Assembly: GCA_025890175.1 (NCBI GenBank)
Contig: JANPYM010000016.1
Coordinates: forward strand, 659,036 to 723,035
Direction: 5' to 3'
Source of the DNA: Ciborinia camelliae
Taxonomy: Eukaryota > Ascomycota > Leotiomycetes > Helotiales > Sclerotiniaceae
Length of the DNA stretch: 64,000 nucleotides
The notes beneath the pieces were generated by a model. That model saw nothing but the letters and a program-made list of their open reading frames with translations. It was not told where the DNA came from and searched no databases. Below are positions 34,528 to 48,144 of the stretch, one piece after another (the first letter of the stretch is position 1; each line of letters opens with the position of its first letter). The position numbers and the translations under genes are program-made.

Positions 34528-35540
34528 CTAGTCCAGTGGCTCGGTATTCAGTGTATAACACATAAATATTGAGAGGTTGTTTTATACTGCGCTGGCGGGG
34601 TTTGGGATAGACGCATATTCCATGGGTATGAATAAGAGGAGAATAGGAGCAGTGGGTACTGTCTTTTCAGATTGGCGCTAGGATGAATGAAGGGGGCTGG
34701 TGAAGATTGACAATTACCAAGTTTTTGATACATTTATAAACCCAAGTTGATGGGAGTTCCTACAACCCCCCCTTTCCCCTCCCGTCTTGTTTCGCATGTT
34801 TACTGTTTCCTTTTTACAATGCTGTATCAGATATTAGTGCCAAATGATGTATGCTTGTAAACCAACCATCCGGATGGAATATACATACCGTATTAACTAG
34901 TTAAGAAGGTAAGATCTCATAATGAAAAAAGGTTGTGATTTCCGTTCCATAGAATCAACTTATGCTTATGCATATGAGAGATAATATCTTATATTTGAAG
35001 TTGGTTATAAACATTGATTTTTTAAATACTAACTACCTACCTAGCTGTTTCTTTGTTTCAAATTAATCTCACTTGAAACCCTTTCGAAGACTTTTAAAGA
35101 TACATGTTTTTAATTCTTTTCTTGAGACTCGAGACGGGGTTTGTCGGTGAGCCCTGACCACTGAGTTTAGGTATCGAAATGTTAAGCGTCTCGGACCAGA
35201 TGTTCGTCTTAAATATGTTCGGGTTTGGGTATCTTGGAAATGTGATGTAAATTTGCAAATTTGTAAATTCCTGCTGGCGGGGAGCACTGGCAAGCACTGG
35301 CAAAGGGAATCTTTTTTTTTTCTTTTGCGGATTGGGCACTTTTGGGGGCGTATGTTTGTTGACAGTTGAGTGTATTGGGAGAAAGAATTCGAGTAACATA
35401 AGAATATATATAATATTTATCAAAAAGATTCCAAAAGGACGTAACATCCATCACTACCTATACTATATACAAAACGCCATACATAAATGCCATCCACCCA
35501 TTCGTTTTTCAAACACGACCGTTCTCAACTACCCAATCAC
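34528..35540. other. Spacer between convergent TB2/DP1 and amine oxidase genes
   Basis: 3' flanks only. Short frames on the minus strand at 35069-35454 have no recognisable feature. Confidence 0.55.
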
Positions 35541-37800
35541 TCAATCACAACATTTCTTCCCATCCACCAACCTACTCTCCCCATCCGTCAAATTCAACAC
35601 GCTCCTCACCACGCCATCCTTGCTGGCCGCCACACTACTAGGCGTGCTGCAATAACTAGGCGGCACATCCAACGCAGGATTCTTGGTGAAGAAGTTTCGC
35701 GGTCGCAACAAGAGCGTCATGGGTTCGGCGGGCATGATGGGGAAATCCTCGGGACTAGGGAAATGGGTGATGCCGAAAGTGTGCCACAAAACGACGTCGG
35801 TGTTTTGGATCGACGCCTCGCCATTGGCGATCCACTCGGGGAGGCCGGCCGAGGGCTCGCCCGATGTTTGCGGGACGTGGCGACCCGCCGGGTGCAGTTG
35901 GTCGTCCGAGTAGGGCGTGACGTGCACGGCGTGGCGGGCAAATCCGGCGCGCTTCCAGACCAGCGATCCTTCTTTGGGGAGGAGCTTGGGCACTTCTCGA
36001 CTGACGAGTTTGTAGGACACGGGCTTGTGGGAGTAGGGGTTGAGCTTGTTGGGGTTGGCCATCTCCCACGTGCGCGATGTGTTGCCGTCGTAGTCGGAGA
36101 TGGATTCGTTGACGGTTTTGTATTCGGTTTTCTTGGCGAAGAAGGCGTTGCCGTATGGGTTTTCGGCGGATCCGACGGCGCCGGCACCGGGGAGGGCGTC
36201 GGCCTGGAAGACGGTGTTGTTGGGGCCGTCGATGTTGGAGTCGATGCGGAGACAGAAGAGATGTTGATGGTTGTGGGCGTTGACGCCGGGATAGACTTCG
36301 GTTCCCCAGCCTTTGGTATCCTCACCTGGGTTCATGGCATAGGTGTTTAAGATACCGGTGAGTTTGATTTCGAGTTGGATGGTGCCGTCCTGGTGGAATA
36401 TCCAGTAGACGCAGTATTCGTAGTTGGCGGCAGTGAAGATGTGGGAGATGATGAGTTTACGACCCCGGGTGACAATGACGGATTCGTCACGGAAATCGGT
36501 GTGTTTGAAGAGGATACCGGCATCTTCTTCGTGGATGCAGATGGCATTTTTAATGGTGGTGCTTTCACCGGCACGGTTTACGAAAGCGGCGTCCTAAGTT
36601 TGTCTATTGTCAGCAATGGTTCGACGCATTTATTATTAAAATGGGTAAAACTGTACCATGTAATGAATTGCACCCTTGCAGTCGCAGCCAAGGGAGAGAC
36701 TGTTGGTCATATATCCTCCTCCATATTCTCCAAGATCAAAAGCGTGTTTGCGTTGATGTGGATGCTCGGGGTTACCGTATGGAACGACCATCTCTGCGAG
36801 AGAAAGTCTGTAGAAAACTGGTCTGACATTGCCCTTGTCGTTATATGTAATATTGTTGAGGACAATTCCTTCCTTGTAATTGAATCCAACGTGGAAGTTC
36901 CAGTTTTGCCAATCAAGCTCCCGGCCATCTACCTTGAATGATACACCAGATGGCTGTGTAATATTGATTGGAGTGATATCTTTTCTGTATCCTCCTTCCT
37001 TTTCTATACTTGCCGGATGGTAGTTGTTTGGAGCTGCTTTGTTGACTGGTCGTCGAACATCTGGGATATCGATGTGAATGATCTTTTGTTTTTCGGCATC
37101 GAAAATTGGACAAAAGTCGAGTGGGAAAGAGTATTGGGAATCATCCATGTGAGGTCGGTAGTACATGAGTGCTTGTTGTAGACGAGCGCTGGTGCCGAAT
37201 CGGTGGTCGTAACCAATGGTCCAAGCTATCATCGCTTAGTATAAGGGGAGTAGGCGAGGAAAACCTAAGACTTACGATCGCAATACACTTTGTGCATATC
37301 TTCCGCTGGAATACCACTCAAAACACATTGTTCAATCACCTTGGGATCTTTTCGAACAACATGCTCAACAACTTGGAGATCTTCCATGGTAATCTGGGAT
37401 TTTCGTTAGTTCCAATTTTCATTTACAAACCAAAAAAATTAATACATACCAAAGGTTGTACACCATCAATATGTTCCCATTTCACCACCATTCCCTCAGC
37501 CAGATCAACCAAGCCATCATAAACCTTGCCACCCGGTGCAATAACTACCACATCTGCGATTCTCTTTGGTCTTGGGGTGATTTGAGGACTTTCAAGCCAT
37601 TTCATCATCTCCTTCTTGCGTGGTTCATACAATGTGATGGCATTGTAATGAACTGATCCCTTTTCAGCCCGGATGATCTGAACAGCTTTCTCAATCTCTG
37701 CATTGGAGAGAGGATCAAATGGATGTGGTACGGGAGGGGTAGCGGAGAGGTGATGTGCGAGGGATTGAAGTCTGTTGGTAGCCATTCTGATGAATTGCAT
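35541..37800 (-). CDS. Copper amine oxidase, 696 aa
   Basis: Four exons on the minus strand: 37800-37450, 37393-37276, 37225-36657 and 36593-35541, with introns of 56, 50 and 63 nt. It oxidises primary amines to aldehyde, ammonia and H2O2 using copper and topaquinone. The topaquinone precursor Tyr is in HIFTAANYEYCVYW (about Y404). The copper ligands are the HQH pair in NAHNHQHLFCLRID (about H455/H457) and the later His in WHTFGITHFPSPEDFPIMP (about H624). N-terminal N2/N3 domains are recognisable (HPFDPLSNAEIEKAVQIIRA). There is no signal peptide or C-terminal peroxisomal SKL (it ends GKKCCD), so its location is open. The start may be Met6 (37785). It would let the fungus use amines as a nitrogen source. 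Confidence 0.94.
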
Positions 37801-38834
37801 AAGTCAATTGGAAGAAAGAAGTAGTGAGAGATAGGTATCCAATTGAAGCCGTTAAACTTCTCTTCGGATCTGAAACCGAAATGAATCTTCTACCAGAGAA
37901 AGAACAAGAGAAATGATATACAGAAAGAAAGGTAATTGGGGGGGACTTCCAACCTCAAATATATACTCTTCTACGACTTATCTCCACTGAATGTAAGGTA
38001 CCTGTGCGTGAGCGGGACTTGGTGTATCAATCGGGTCAAGACACGACAGTTTGCCTCATGTAACTTTTTGTAAACGGTATTCTCATTACATTTTCTAACG
38101 AGTACGTACGTACGTCCTTTTTGCATTATCGTATATCGTATGGCTGGATATGGATATGCATGAACAATTGGAAATCTTAGCTCTTCCGATTCTTTGGCCG
38201 ATCATCGAGGCCTTTGATAGCTGTTACAATCAATTTACAGCAAGCCGTGAAGCTTGGAAGAGTGGATATCGGGGTTCCGATAAGCTTAAGATAAGATCAT
38301 TGCTGGCCTTTCTAAACCCAATCAGGTCATGAAACCCCGAGACACGTGATCGAGACCTCTCCTCGTCTTAAGCTACACGGATTAGGGATGAATTTCCGGG
38401 AGGTTTCGTATGGATGAGCAATGAGAAAGTGGTGATAGGGAACTTCATTTGATCGCTTCGAAATGGTTGTTATGTTAATCAATATATCCGTATGATCTCC
38501 GGGAAAGCCTCTGGTTCACATCGATCGTTGGAAAGATTCAGTACCAAACGTCGGATATCATGACCTTCCAAGGTATACAACTGACACAAGTGGAGGACGA
38601 AGCCTTTGAGACATAGAGATTCTAGACGAGAGGGGTAAGGAGGGTGGTGTTTGCAAGAGGTTCGAAGAGGCATATATATCGACGGGAGCAATAGTTGAGA
38701 GGTAGCTTAGAACCTTTTTGGCACTCTTTGGCACAGGAAGTATTTCAAAATTATGATATAGCAAGGCCTTGCACATTGCAGTATTTTAGTATACTCAAAT
38801 CTCAGCATCTAACATGCATTACACTCCCTACTTC
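37801..38834. other. Amine oxidase promoter and 3' flank of the GDSL esterase
   Basis: No gene is recognised. Positions 37801-38000 form the amine-oxidase 5' flank. A GTACGTACGTACGT run lies at 38102-38115. Short frames at 38150-38332 (+) and 38479-38776 (-) have no supporting signature. Confidence 0.5.
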
Positions 38835-40020
38835 CTAACAAACATTTGGACCAGACTCCAGCACGTTCGCAACTCCCTGCGCAAGAACGTCATGCACCGG
38901 ATAAGTTGGATGCAACGAATTCAACCAGAAATACTCATTGACTGGTATGTAACAAGACGGATCGGTATAATCTGGTGTGGGTGTACCACTACACCGATTT
39001 GATTAGCAGGCCAAAAAACTCAACCGAGCGACGAGAAGAAAAACTTACTTCTCGTAAGCAACGCAATAAGCTGTGGTATTTTTATACGCAGCGGTTTGAG
39101 GGAAACTCTTCGGATTGTCTAATACTTTGGTAAAAAGGGCATGGGCATCAACTGTGAACATATTAACGTCGGGGAAAGTTTTCTTCAGACTTTGAGCAAG
39201 CGCCCTGAGGCGATCGTTCCAATCGGCAATGTCAAGTTTTTCCTGGGCTTGGGCTGCAGCGCCACCGGCAATGGACAATGGACTCCTATCCACGGGCGGG
39301 ACGTTCAAGAATGCAAAATTGCGAGCGCCGATATAATAGAGCTCATCAACCAAGCCATGGTAAACCGCCATGATTCGTTGGTTGAGATTTGCAGTTGCTG
39401 GAACTCCAAGAAAGTACGAATTGCCGACGTCGTTGATCCCGTCAAAGAGTGCAAAAAGTGTATTATCGGATGACCATGGAGCTAGCTCTGGCTTCCCGGC
39501 GTAGGTGGGAAAGAATTCGTTTTCGATCTGCTCGGCAATGGATGAAACTTCGGGTTTGTAAGGAGCGACGAGGGCAGAGTTTACGGTTGCCCCGCCATAC
39601 GCCAAGTTGTACGTTAAGACGGTAGACTTGTTGTATTTGACCGTGAGATAGTCAACCCAATTCTGACCATTGGTGGCGGGATATCCTACTCAAGGGTTAG
39701 GTAGGGCTAGTGAGATCAAATTGAGGGTGTTTCACCTGGATATGGAGGATTTCCAAGTGGATTGGTGGGTGTTGGCTGAGTGCCATTCGTCTCAAATCCG
39801 GTTTGTGTGTATGAATCTCCGCTTGTATGATTAGTCGATGCTGGTATTTTCCTTTGGAGAATCTTTCTCACAAGATAAATGCATATTGGATTTCCCCCCA
39901 GCCAGGCCAATGCGAGGTCGCTGAGCAGTGCTTCTGAGTGTCCCGACTCAACGGCGCTCCCTGGATGGAAGCGAGGAGAGATGTTATAGCAAGGACAGTA
40001 GCGAGGCGCGACGAAACCAT
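38835..40020 (-). CDS. Secreted GDSL/SGNH esterase (CE16-like), 341 aa
   Basis: Four exons on the minus strand: 40020-39872, 39821-39736, 39685-39049 and 38988-38835, with introns of 50, 50 and 60 nt. A signal peptide is evident ([20 protein letters not shown], likely cleaved after GA or nearby). Exon joins recreate [12 protein letters not shown] with the nucleophile Ser in GDSY, and [18 protein letters not shown]. They also recreate block II ([10 protein letters not shown]), block III ([12 protein letters not shown]) and the catalytic Asp/His block [16 protein letters not shown]. This is the layout of CE16 acetylesterases, which remove acetyl groups from xylo-oligosaccharides outside the cell. 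The apparent stop right after exon 3 (AAG TAA) is part of a GTAAGT donor. It probably helps break down plant cell walls. Confidence 0.92.
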
Positions 40021-42972
40021 ATCTACAAAGTTTGAAAGCAAGCGTATGATGTTGGTGGTGAGAAGGATAGCTAAGTGATATTAAGGGCTAAACAATATAT
40101 GCATATAAAAAAATCCAAATAATGATGTCTTTTAAAACCATTCTCTAGTAATAACAATACATTACAAGCAACCCATTCGTTCCACAGAACAGAAACAACA
40201 TATATAAACAATTCAAACCACCGCTCCTCTAAGTCCATCCCCCTCCCCTACAAAATTAATACTCTACAACCCACCTTTCCCCGAGCAATACCATACGCAA
40301 TACCATACAGGCACTACAAATTTCCCACGGAACATCTCATTCCGCCACCGAGTCGAACATCAAGTTTCCCCACCATGCATTTTGCATGCGGGGAAGATCT
40401 AATCCCGCACCCGCCCGCATCATGATCATGCTACTCTCCAATAATGTTCATAGGACTTTGGGACTGTCTATTTCACCCGGGCGGGGAAATTTGCGACGTC
40501 TCTCTGTGATGCATTTGTCGGATCTGAATCTTTTACTTTTCAAGTTGTTAATGTATCTCGGGTGGATGGGTAGGTGGAAAACGGAAAAACTTGAGTCGAG
40601 TCGAGTCGAGGTGTAGGTGGACTACCTATACTTATATAATTTGATAGGTAGTTATCGGTGTAAGAGTATCCTGTCCAGTCATATTCACGCCTTGTATTCT
40701 GATGGCATGGAGGATTGAATTTGGTTGGGGGTTTGCTATACTTAGATACCTAGGTATACTTATGATAAGATCGATTAAAACATTGGATAGGCAATGTTCC
40801 TCCTCGGTAAAGCTACAGCTTATAGGTCTTTTTAAACACCTACCTACCTACCTACAAATCAAGAAGTTAATTTTCAAAATTCAAAACTTGACATTCGATA
40901 TTCGATATTCGAGGATTCAGTAGTATTTGAAGGAATATCAAAAATCGCCTTTAAGAAATCCATCTACCCCGCTCTCGGAAAATGGACCGGCCCGGCTGAG
41001 CATTGCTGGAGACTATTCTAATAGGGTGGAGACATCAATCAGATCGATTTGGATACCTATCTATTGAGATCAGTTTGAATATTTAAATACCTACCTAGTA
41101 GGTAGGTTGAGTTAAATACCTACTCAGACGAGTGGGAATATTTATTATTCAGATCTAGTTTCAGATCTAGTTCGATAGCTAGGTACCGGATTTCTCTCTA
41201 GTCCATCAACTTCGTGATCATGATTTAATGGAGCTTTATCGAATAGCCCTGGAGGTAGGTAGGTAGATAGATACCTAGATATATTTGACATATATTCCGA
41301 ATCTGCAGAGATGCAAGCTGTGTAGGTACTTCCATACGGTATTATCATTATGTGTATACCTATGCAGTAGTTGTTAGTACAGCTAAACATCATATCATAA
41401 GGTAGGTATCTTGAGATATTGGATAGAACTCGATGGTGATATGATATTTTGAACTAGGTCGTCGATGTTTTTTTATTGATGTAGGCACAGGTACTGTAGG
41501 TAATAATGAGATCTTCAAGTGAATACCGTACTATCAAAATCCATGGATGTATATCGAGGATGGTTCATTATCATTCATCTCGGAAAGAGCTAAGGTTCGC
41601 ATCCAATTTGCTGGTCATTAATCGAAGGGGCCGGATTTCATAAAGCGTAGGTAAGGTTAGTTCCCGTCTTCGTAGGTCGTTACTAGTTTTGCAATATCGG
41701 AGATCCAAGAAGCACTGGGTTAGATACTAGGTACCTAGATAGCGGTAGCTAAAAGTATTAATGAACATCAAATACCTAATCTCAGAAAAGATTGAAGAAG
41801 CTTCCGAGGTCATATCAACATCTAATAATGCCTATCTAATGATTAATATAGAATACAGCCTCCTTATTAACATTCAATATCTATCCTCGATATCCATTCA
41901 TCCCAGATCTTCCTCTCGTAGTACTACAGGAGGCGGGCATAAGATGAAAAAGCAATTGATGAATCTGATCGCCATTTACGTCACTTTTACCTAGAGGCTG
42001 GTCTTGATAGTCTAGAATCTTGACAAGGGAGTCGGACGGTCCTTGTGCCTGCCTGTGCCTTGTAGAACCGGTTACAAATAATTAGTGGTATTAGTGGTAT
42101 TTCATCACTGCCGGCGAATAATCAAATCAAAATTCAAGGCAAATGGCTGTACCTAAGAGCAAGAGCAACTAATTAAAAATGAAGAATTGAATATACGGGA
42201 TATACTGTACTATATAAATCAATAACGAATAGATCAGCCCGAGACCAGCAAAGCAAATTGGCAATATACAATAGGTACGTTGACTTCTATGAATCTAATC
42301 TAATCGTGGAGAAAAGTCGATTTCATCCATTCTCTGGGTGACCCATGGATTTTCATGAATTTTCACGTGGATCAATTCCTTGGGCAGCTCTGGGCAGCAA
42401 GATGGGTTATCAAATACCGGTAGCCCAATGACAGTGCGTAAGATTAGCGAAGTGAAACAGCCTATCAACCCGTCAAATCCATCAAATGAGTGAATAATCC
42501 TTGAACCATACCGTACGTATGAAGGCTGATGGCGGATGGCTGATGGCTGATGGCTCGCCTTTAACTTGATCTTTCTTGAGAAACTTGATGAAGCTTGCTT
42601 CCTAAGTTAATAAACATCAACTCTAAATCCTCCATCATCCGAACTTTATTCTTCTCTCCCATTCCAACCTCCTTATTATTTTCTTACAGTAATAATCGTG
42701 AGAATTTTCCCAACCTCTGGACACCCACGTCTTAAAAGTCTTTTGGTTTGCAGTACTGGTACCTAACTTGCTTATCTGTTTGGTTGGTTGGGTTCACTTT
42801 CACTTTCACCACACACCCACGTTTTTTGATCACTTAAGCGGGGTACCATTTCAACTGAACTGGGTCGTTTCGCATGAGACATCTCTCAGCTGAACATCAA
42901 CTCTTCAACAATTTAAAACCAAAACAACTCTATCGCTTTCATTTGATATTTTGAATTCGAGTTCGAGCAAGT
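40021..42972. other. 3-kb divergent intergenic region, no gene recognised
   Basis: Holds the promoters of the GDSL esterase and the DUF8035-like gene. There are many ACCT/AGGT blocks (40840-40860, 41088-41108, 41253-41280, 41730-41745), a GAGTCGAGTCGAGTCGAG run at 40592-40609, and a repeated ggcggatggctgatggctga-type hexamer array near 42530-42555. CT-rich sequence at 42640-42850 likely marks the DUF8035-gene leader. Confidence 0.5.
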
Positions 42973-45013
42973 ATGTCTAGAATGGGAGATCCTTATCGTA
43001 ATTCCGCGGAAGCCCTGAGCAACTATGGCGGTAGCGGCCGTGGCGGCGGGGGTAACCGTTGGGATAGTGAGCGACTCGTCTCGGAGCGCGATCGAGTCCG
43101 TTTCGCAATCGATCGAGAAGAACGAGATTCACGATTTCTGCGAGCCACGGCTGGTCATACTCGAGAACGATCTTATGATGATGTTCATGAGCGTCGAGGA
43201 CCACGAGGATACGAAGAGGAACGGGAACATTACGAAGAACGAGATTATTACGAACCACCAAGATTTCAACGAGAACGAGAACCAGAACCAGGAAGACAAA
43301 GATCTACAACTATTACAATGGAGAGAGAAAGGGAGAGAGAAAGAGAAAGAGAAAGAGATGATTCTCCACCTCGAAGAGCTGGTGGCAGGCCAGTATTTTT
43401 GAGAAGGCAGAGTTCCCTCGATACATTTGACCGCAAGCCGTTGGTGAGGTATGAGAGAGAAAGGGAGAGTGAGAGGGAGAGGGATGAATATGGACCTCCT
43501 TCCAGACGCCCAGATCTCAGACCACCTCCTTTGACACCTGTCCCACAACCAAGAACCAGAGGATTGCCACCACCTAGAAGATATGTCGAAAGAGATTACG
43601 AAGAGATCAAGGTTGCGGAACCAGACTTCTATGGCGATGAAGACTTCAGAGCTTACCCCGAAAGAATTAGAGAAAGGGAAATTGTCAGACGAAGGAGAAG
43701 AAGTCGCGAAAGAAGAAGCCACAGAAGCCATAGCAAAGAAAGTCGTTCAACTGCTACAAGAAGTGTTAGAAGCGATAGCGTTAGCTCGTCTGATAGTGGT
43801 ACTACAATATCAGTGCGAAGTGAGTTCCCTAAGAAGGGAAAGACGAGAATGCCAGCTAGATTGGTCAGCAAGAAAGCTATCATCGATTTGGATTATCCTT
43901 TCGAAGAAGAAGTTAGTCATTCAAACCCTTATCAATCGACCAAATTACTGACATATATAGGGTGATACAATCGTCATTCAAAAGGCACTTGGGAGGGAAA
44001 ACATTGATGAGGTTATCAAGTTAAGCGAAGACTATAAAGCAGCCGAGAGTGAGTATTCTTTGTTTTTCATTGCCCCCTGGCCATTGCATTAAAATGCCCC
44101 CTAACCCCGTTCTGCCAAAGAAGCCAAAGTCAAAGAGACGAAAGAGATAGAGACAACTCTAACAACATACCTCGTTACTCCAGAATTCGAAATGTCAGGT
44201 GGTCGATCAGAAGGTGGAACTGTGGTCGAAGAACGTACTGAGGTTTTTACTATCCCACCACCTCCACAATCAGTACACCATGTCCCTCCACCTCCACCTC
44301 CACCATCTGTACCCTATGCACCTCTGCCTCCTCCAGAGCCGGTACACTATGCACATCCACCTCTACCAATTCCAGGTCAATGGATACCACCTCCTGCAAC
44401 AGTCATGTTCGCACCACCACCTCAACCAGTTATATATGCACCACCGCCCCCACCTCAACCAGTTATATATGCACCGCCGCCCCCACCCCAACAAAATGTT
44501 GAAATCCATGAATCTACTAAGATTGTGGAACGTTCTCCATCTCCAGCACGAAGCTCATACTCTCACCATAGCCACCGTAATCACCACCATCATGACCCAG
44601 TCATTTTGGAAGGACGTCCTCGATCGCGAGACGAGGAGAGCGTCTTTTATGAAAAGCGCGAAATTATTGAACGCACGGAGCCTATTGGTGCCATGACCTT
44701 ATCACGATCTCATAGTCACCGCAAGGACGAGCGTTCGATTCGAGCTGAAATCAAAGCCCTTGAGGCCGAGAAAGAAGCCCTCAAGGCGGATCGACGGGCC
44801 AACCGAGAGATGCGTCGGGCGGATCGTCTTCGTCGTGAAGGTGGCCGACATAGCGATAGCCAATTGGTACTTTACGAAGATGAAATCCACGACGGTAGAG
44901 ATGTGACTATTGTAAGAAGGGAGAGGATTGTGGAGCCCGAAGGAGGTGTCCGGATCGAGAAAGACCGAAAAGGTAGGATGAGCATCAGTGTTCCCAAACA
45001 TGCCTATCGTTAG
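42973..45013 (+). CDS. Arg/Glu-rich, proline-rich DUF8035-like protein, 639 aa
   Basis: Three exons, 42973-43911, 43961-44048 and 44121-45013; introns are 49 and 72 nt and all phases agree. The N-terminal 250 residues are dominated by Arg/Glu dipeptides (MERERERERERERDDS) and end in an RS-like segment (RRRRRSRERRSHRSHSKES). A conserved block spans exons 1-2: ARLVSKKAIIDLDYPFEEEG, then DTIVIQKALGRENIDEVIKL, which I associate with the fungal DUF8035 family. After it come proline-rich repeats (QPVIYAPPPPP, twice in tandem from a 33-nt duplication near 44425-44490) and a charged helical C-terminus (EIKALEAEKEALKADRRANR). RS/RE composition suggests a nuclear or RNA-associated protein, but that is inference. 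Confidence 0.82.
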
Positions 45014-46681
45014 GTGCCTTGCCTGAATGAGGTGGGTCACTTGGCATTGGGATGGGTGGTTTTGTGAATGAGAGCTAATTAGCTTATTCTTCATAGCTCC
45101 TCCACCAAAACTGGTTCGGGCCATGTTGGCTACTCTGACTTGATTCTTGCCTTTTGACAATCAATACATGTTACTCTTTACATCAACCGCATGTCGAGCC
45201 GAGATGGAATGGTGAATGGTGTTGACACATGATAATGCGTGGTTGGATGGATGGATAGGATGGAGCTCATGAATTTTTCTACAAAGGCAGAAATTGTACT
45301 CCGTTTTCCTCCTTTTCTTTTTCTCCCTCCCCCCTTTCCCTTGGAAGCCATGGCTTTTTTAGACTGTATTGGACGTGAAGATGAATTTCATGGGAGGGAT
45401 TGATATTGAATGATGATTCATATGATGTGTCATATCTACAGCAGCGGCTTTAGGTTTTACTTTTTATTTTATTTTTAAATTTTCATTCATGGATACGGCT
45501 TTTGCCTACTTCTGCTTCTGCTTCTAGTTCTTCTGCTTCTAGTTCTTCGAGTTCTTCTCCTTTTTTCTCATCTGGTTGGTTTGGTTGGTTGGTTGTCTTC
45601 TACGTACTTGGAAATCTCACGCGAATAAAGGAACGAAAGGAACGAATCTTCTTTTTTTTTTGATGATTGGTTGGTTGGTTAATGGATGGATGGGAGGGGA
45701 GAATGGATGGATGGATGGGTGGTTCAAGGCGGGATCCTGCGGAATTGCGGAATGGAATGAGGAATTGAATGGGGATCCGTATTATTTATTTCACTTTATT
45801 TGATATGAATATGAATATGAATACGATTTGATAGGAAAGTATGTACGTACAGGTGCGTATTAGCGAGGGACCGAATGCTATCTAGGTACCTAGGTATATC
45901 ATGAATTGAATTCTTTTTTATTTTTTTATTTTTTTGATTTTTGTGGGGGGAGGGCTTCACTCTTCTCTTGTAGGTTCACTCTTCTCTCGTGGGTTATTTA
46001 TAAGTTATTCGTGCTTGGTTTGTGGTTTTGTGGTTTTGTGGTTTTGGGAACTGGGTGTTCTGGGTGTTGTGTGTGATTGTGTGGTGATTGTGATTGAATG
46101 AAAGTATTGAATAGATGAAATACATGAAATATGAAATGGATGAATGAATGGATGGATAGATGAAATGGATTGAATTGGAATAACAGTAGGTATATATAAG
46201 CCAGCTATATATTATTATTACACAAGCGTTAGGTAGATAGATAGGTAGGTATTACAAGATACCTAGGTAAGTTCTTGCGGCAGGAAAGTCAACGCAAAGC
46301 AAGATATGATGAGATATGTTTGAAATATGTTTTTATTTGTATCGTGATATACTATTCTATACTCTACTATACTATACTAAACTATACTGTATGTAGATAG
46401 ATACCTAGATAGGTAGTGTAGATGAATTTCTTCCATGCCACCTTTTTCGAATGATGGGGATAGTTTAGGTAGGTAGGTAGGTATATATATACCTACCTGT
46501 CCATCTACTTAGGTATTTGTATAAATGATACCCAATATCCATCCGAGTATTTGAACCCCCTGAACGCCTCGCTATGCTACCCTGTATCCTTTCCTTTCCT
46601 TTCCTTTCCTTTTATCCAGCCTCCCATCATCTCATTGTCAAAATCAAACGGCACGCACCACCTCACAATTCCCCTCCAACC
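45014..46681. other. Spacer between convergent genes, repeat-rich
   Basis: Contains 3' flanks, a TTCTGCTTCTAG repeat (45511-45560), (GGTT)n at 45573-45592 and 45667-45682, (GGAT)n at 45683-45718, TTTTGTGG repeats (46019-46045), GAATATGAATAT units near 45805-45822, and ACCT/AGGT blocks (45886-45898, 46230-46270, 46466-46500). No coding signature. Confidence 0.6.
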
Positions 46682-48144
46682 CTATTTGATCTTCCTCGCT
46701 TTAATGTAATCCCTCAACTGTTCGACCCTCGTCACGAAAAACATCCTCTTGGCATCATTTTTCCAAACCAATACTCCCACCTCCTCGGCATATTTCGCAC
46801 ACGCTTCGTATTCCTTTTGACCCTCGAAATCCTTGAACAAGAATCCCGGATGCGCCGTCATCCGCTCGTTTTCCAGCTGCCAGAGTCGTATTTGATCAAC
46901 GACTGTCGGGGGTAATACGGGACCTCCGTGGGATGCGGAAGAGGCTTTCACGAGTTGGGGGTGCGCGTGTGTGGAGAGGTAGGTGATGATTTGCTCGGAG
47001 GTGATGCCGTGGTCTATGGCGGTGCGGATGGAATCGCGGGAGATGCGGCCACTGACCATGTTGGGATAACGGGTGTTGAGTTTGGTGAAGAGGGCGAGGA
47101 CGGCTATTTGGAGGGGGGAGTTCGTGTAGGCGTATAGGCGGTAGTTGGTTTCGATTACTATGAAACCTTTTTGACTGGCGGCGGATATCGAAGCGGCGTC
47201 GAACCCGGCCGATACGGTGCGGAGAGCGCTGGCATCTGAAGTGAGGGTTGTAGCGAGACGAGTTGGGAAGAATTGTGTGGGGGCAGAGGGGGGAAGGTAG
47301 ATAAGGCCAAAATCGATGAGGTTGCCGAGCATGTTGTGCTGGGCATCTGTGAGGGTTGTGGTGCTATATGCACGTCCGAGTTCGAGAGAGCCTAGCATGA
47401 AGAGGAAAGAGAGCACATCGACGGAATCCATCCCCATACTCTCGGCATTTTCAATCCATAGAAGAAGTAAACTCCAGACTTGCGCATTCGCTTCTTGCAA
47501 CAGAAATGAGAATCCAGTTTGGGTGATACCCACACCTCGCCCTCTTGTGACCAGCTTTCCTGCATCGAGCAATTGCTTGACCGAGGCTGCGGGGCCTTTA
47601 CTCTCTTGTCCCCCGCCTGCTGCAACGCTGTTGACCATATAATGTAGAATACCTTCCCATTGCATTCGAGCATGTACGTCCAAAAAGTCTATATCAACAT
47701 GTGGCGCAATGAAATCCGACGAAGGAACTCCAAAAGATTGATGATTTCCTCCACCAGTAAGTGCCAGTCGTAGTGAGGCCCCAAAATTCTTAGTCAAAGC
47801 CACAGTCTGAGGATCTTCTCGGCTCAGCACAGTAATATCGACAATATGCAGTCGTGATAGTAAGGATAGGGCTTGATCTTTATGCCTAGGAAAGTTTAGC
47901 ATGTAACATCCATCTCGATCCAGGACACAGACTTCTTGCTCTTCGGCTGGACCCATTGATCCAGAGCTGTGAGGGGTAAAGGTTTGGGCATATAAAGTAG
48001 TGCCATCACAAATGTTTTGGCAAGATGAGGAAGCATGCGCCTGAAAATGGCCAGAGAGGTAGAAGGTTGTTGATACAGTCGTCTGAAAGTTGTACCTGGC
48101 AGTCTCTCCAGGTATTCAAATGAAGCAAGAGTTGAGACAGACAT
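46682..48144 (-). CDS. TFB2: TFIIH core subunit Tfb2/p52, 471 aa
   Basis: Two exons, 48144-47933 and 47885-46682, with a 47-nt intron (GTCTGT donor, GCTAAAC branch, CCTAG acceptor). Splicing joins WVQPKSKK to HKDQALSLLSRLHI, the family sequence. The unspliced frame is open through the intron but in another phase. The protein contains the Tfb2 N-terminal region (YLERLPGTTFRRLYQQPSTS, LPHLAKTFVMALLYMPKPLP), FGASLRLALTGGGNHQSFGV, and a C-terminal Tfb5-binding-like region (MTAHPGFLFKDFEGQKEYEA). Tfb2 anchors the XPB/Ssl2 ATPase in TFIIH for transcription initiation and nucleotide excision repair. The length matches orthologs. An upstream in-frame ATG at 48174 exists, but the conserved sequence starts at 48144. 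Confidence 0.94.

Noticed and set aside
35487..36350. Long plus-strand frame opposite the amine oxidase
   Set aside because: It is the antisense shadow of amine oxidase exon 4; its Val/Gly-rich product is typical of a GC-biased complement.
39045..39047. TAA stop at the end of esterase exon 3
   Set aside because: It lies in a GTAAGT donor; splicing to 38988 recovers the conserved LHPTYPVHD catalytic block.
47886..47956. Separate TFB2 start at MGPAEEQEV
   Set aside because: That segment is the 47-nt intron plus exon 1 read in another phase; the spliced form matches Tfb2 throughout.
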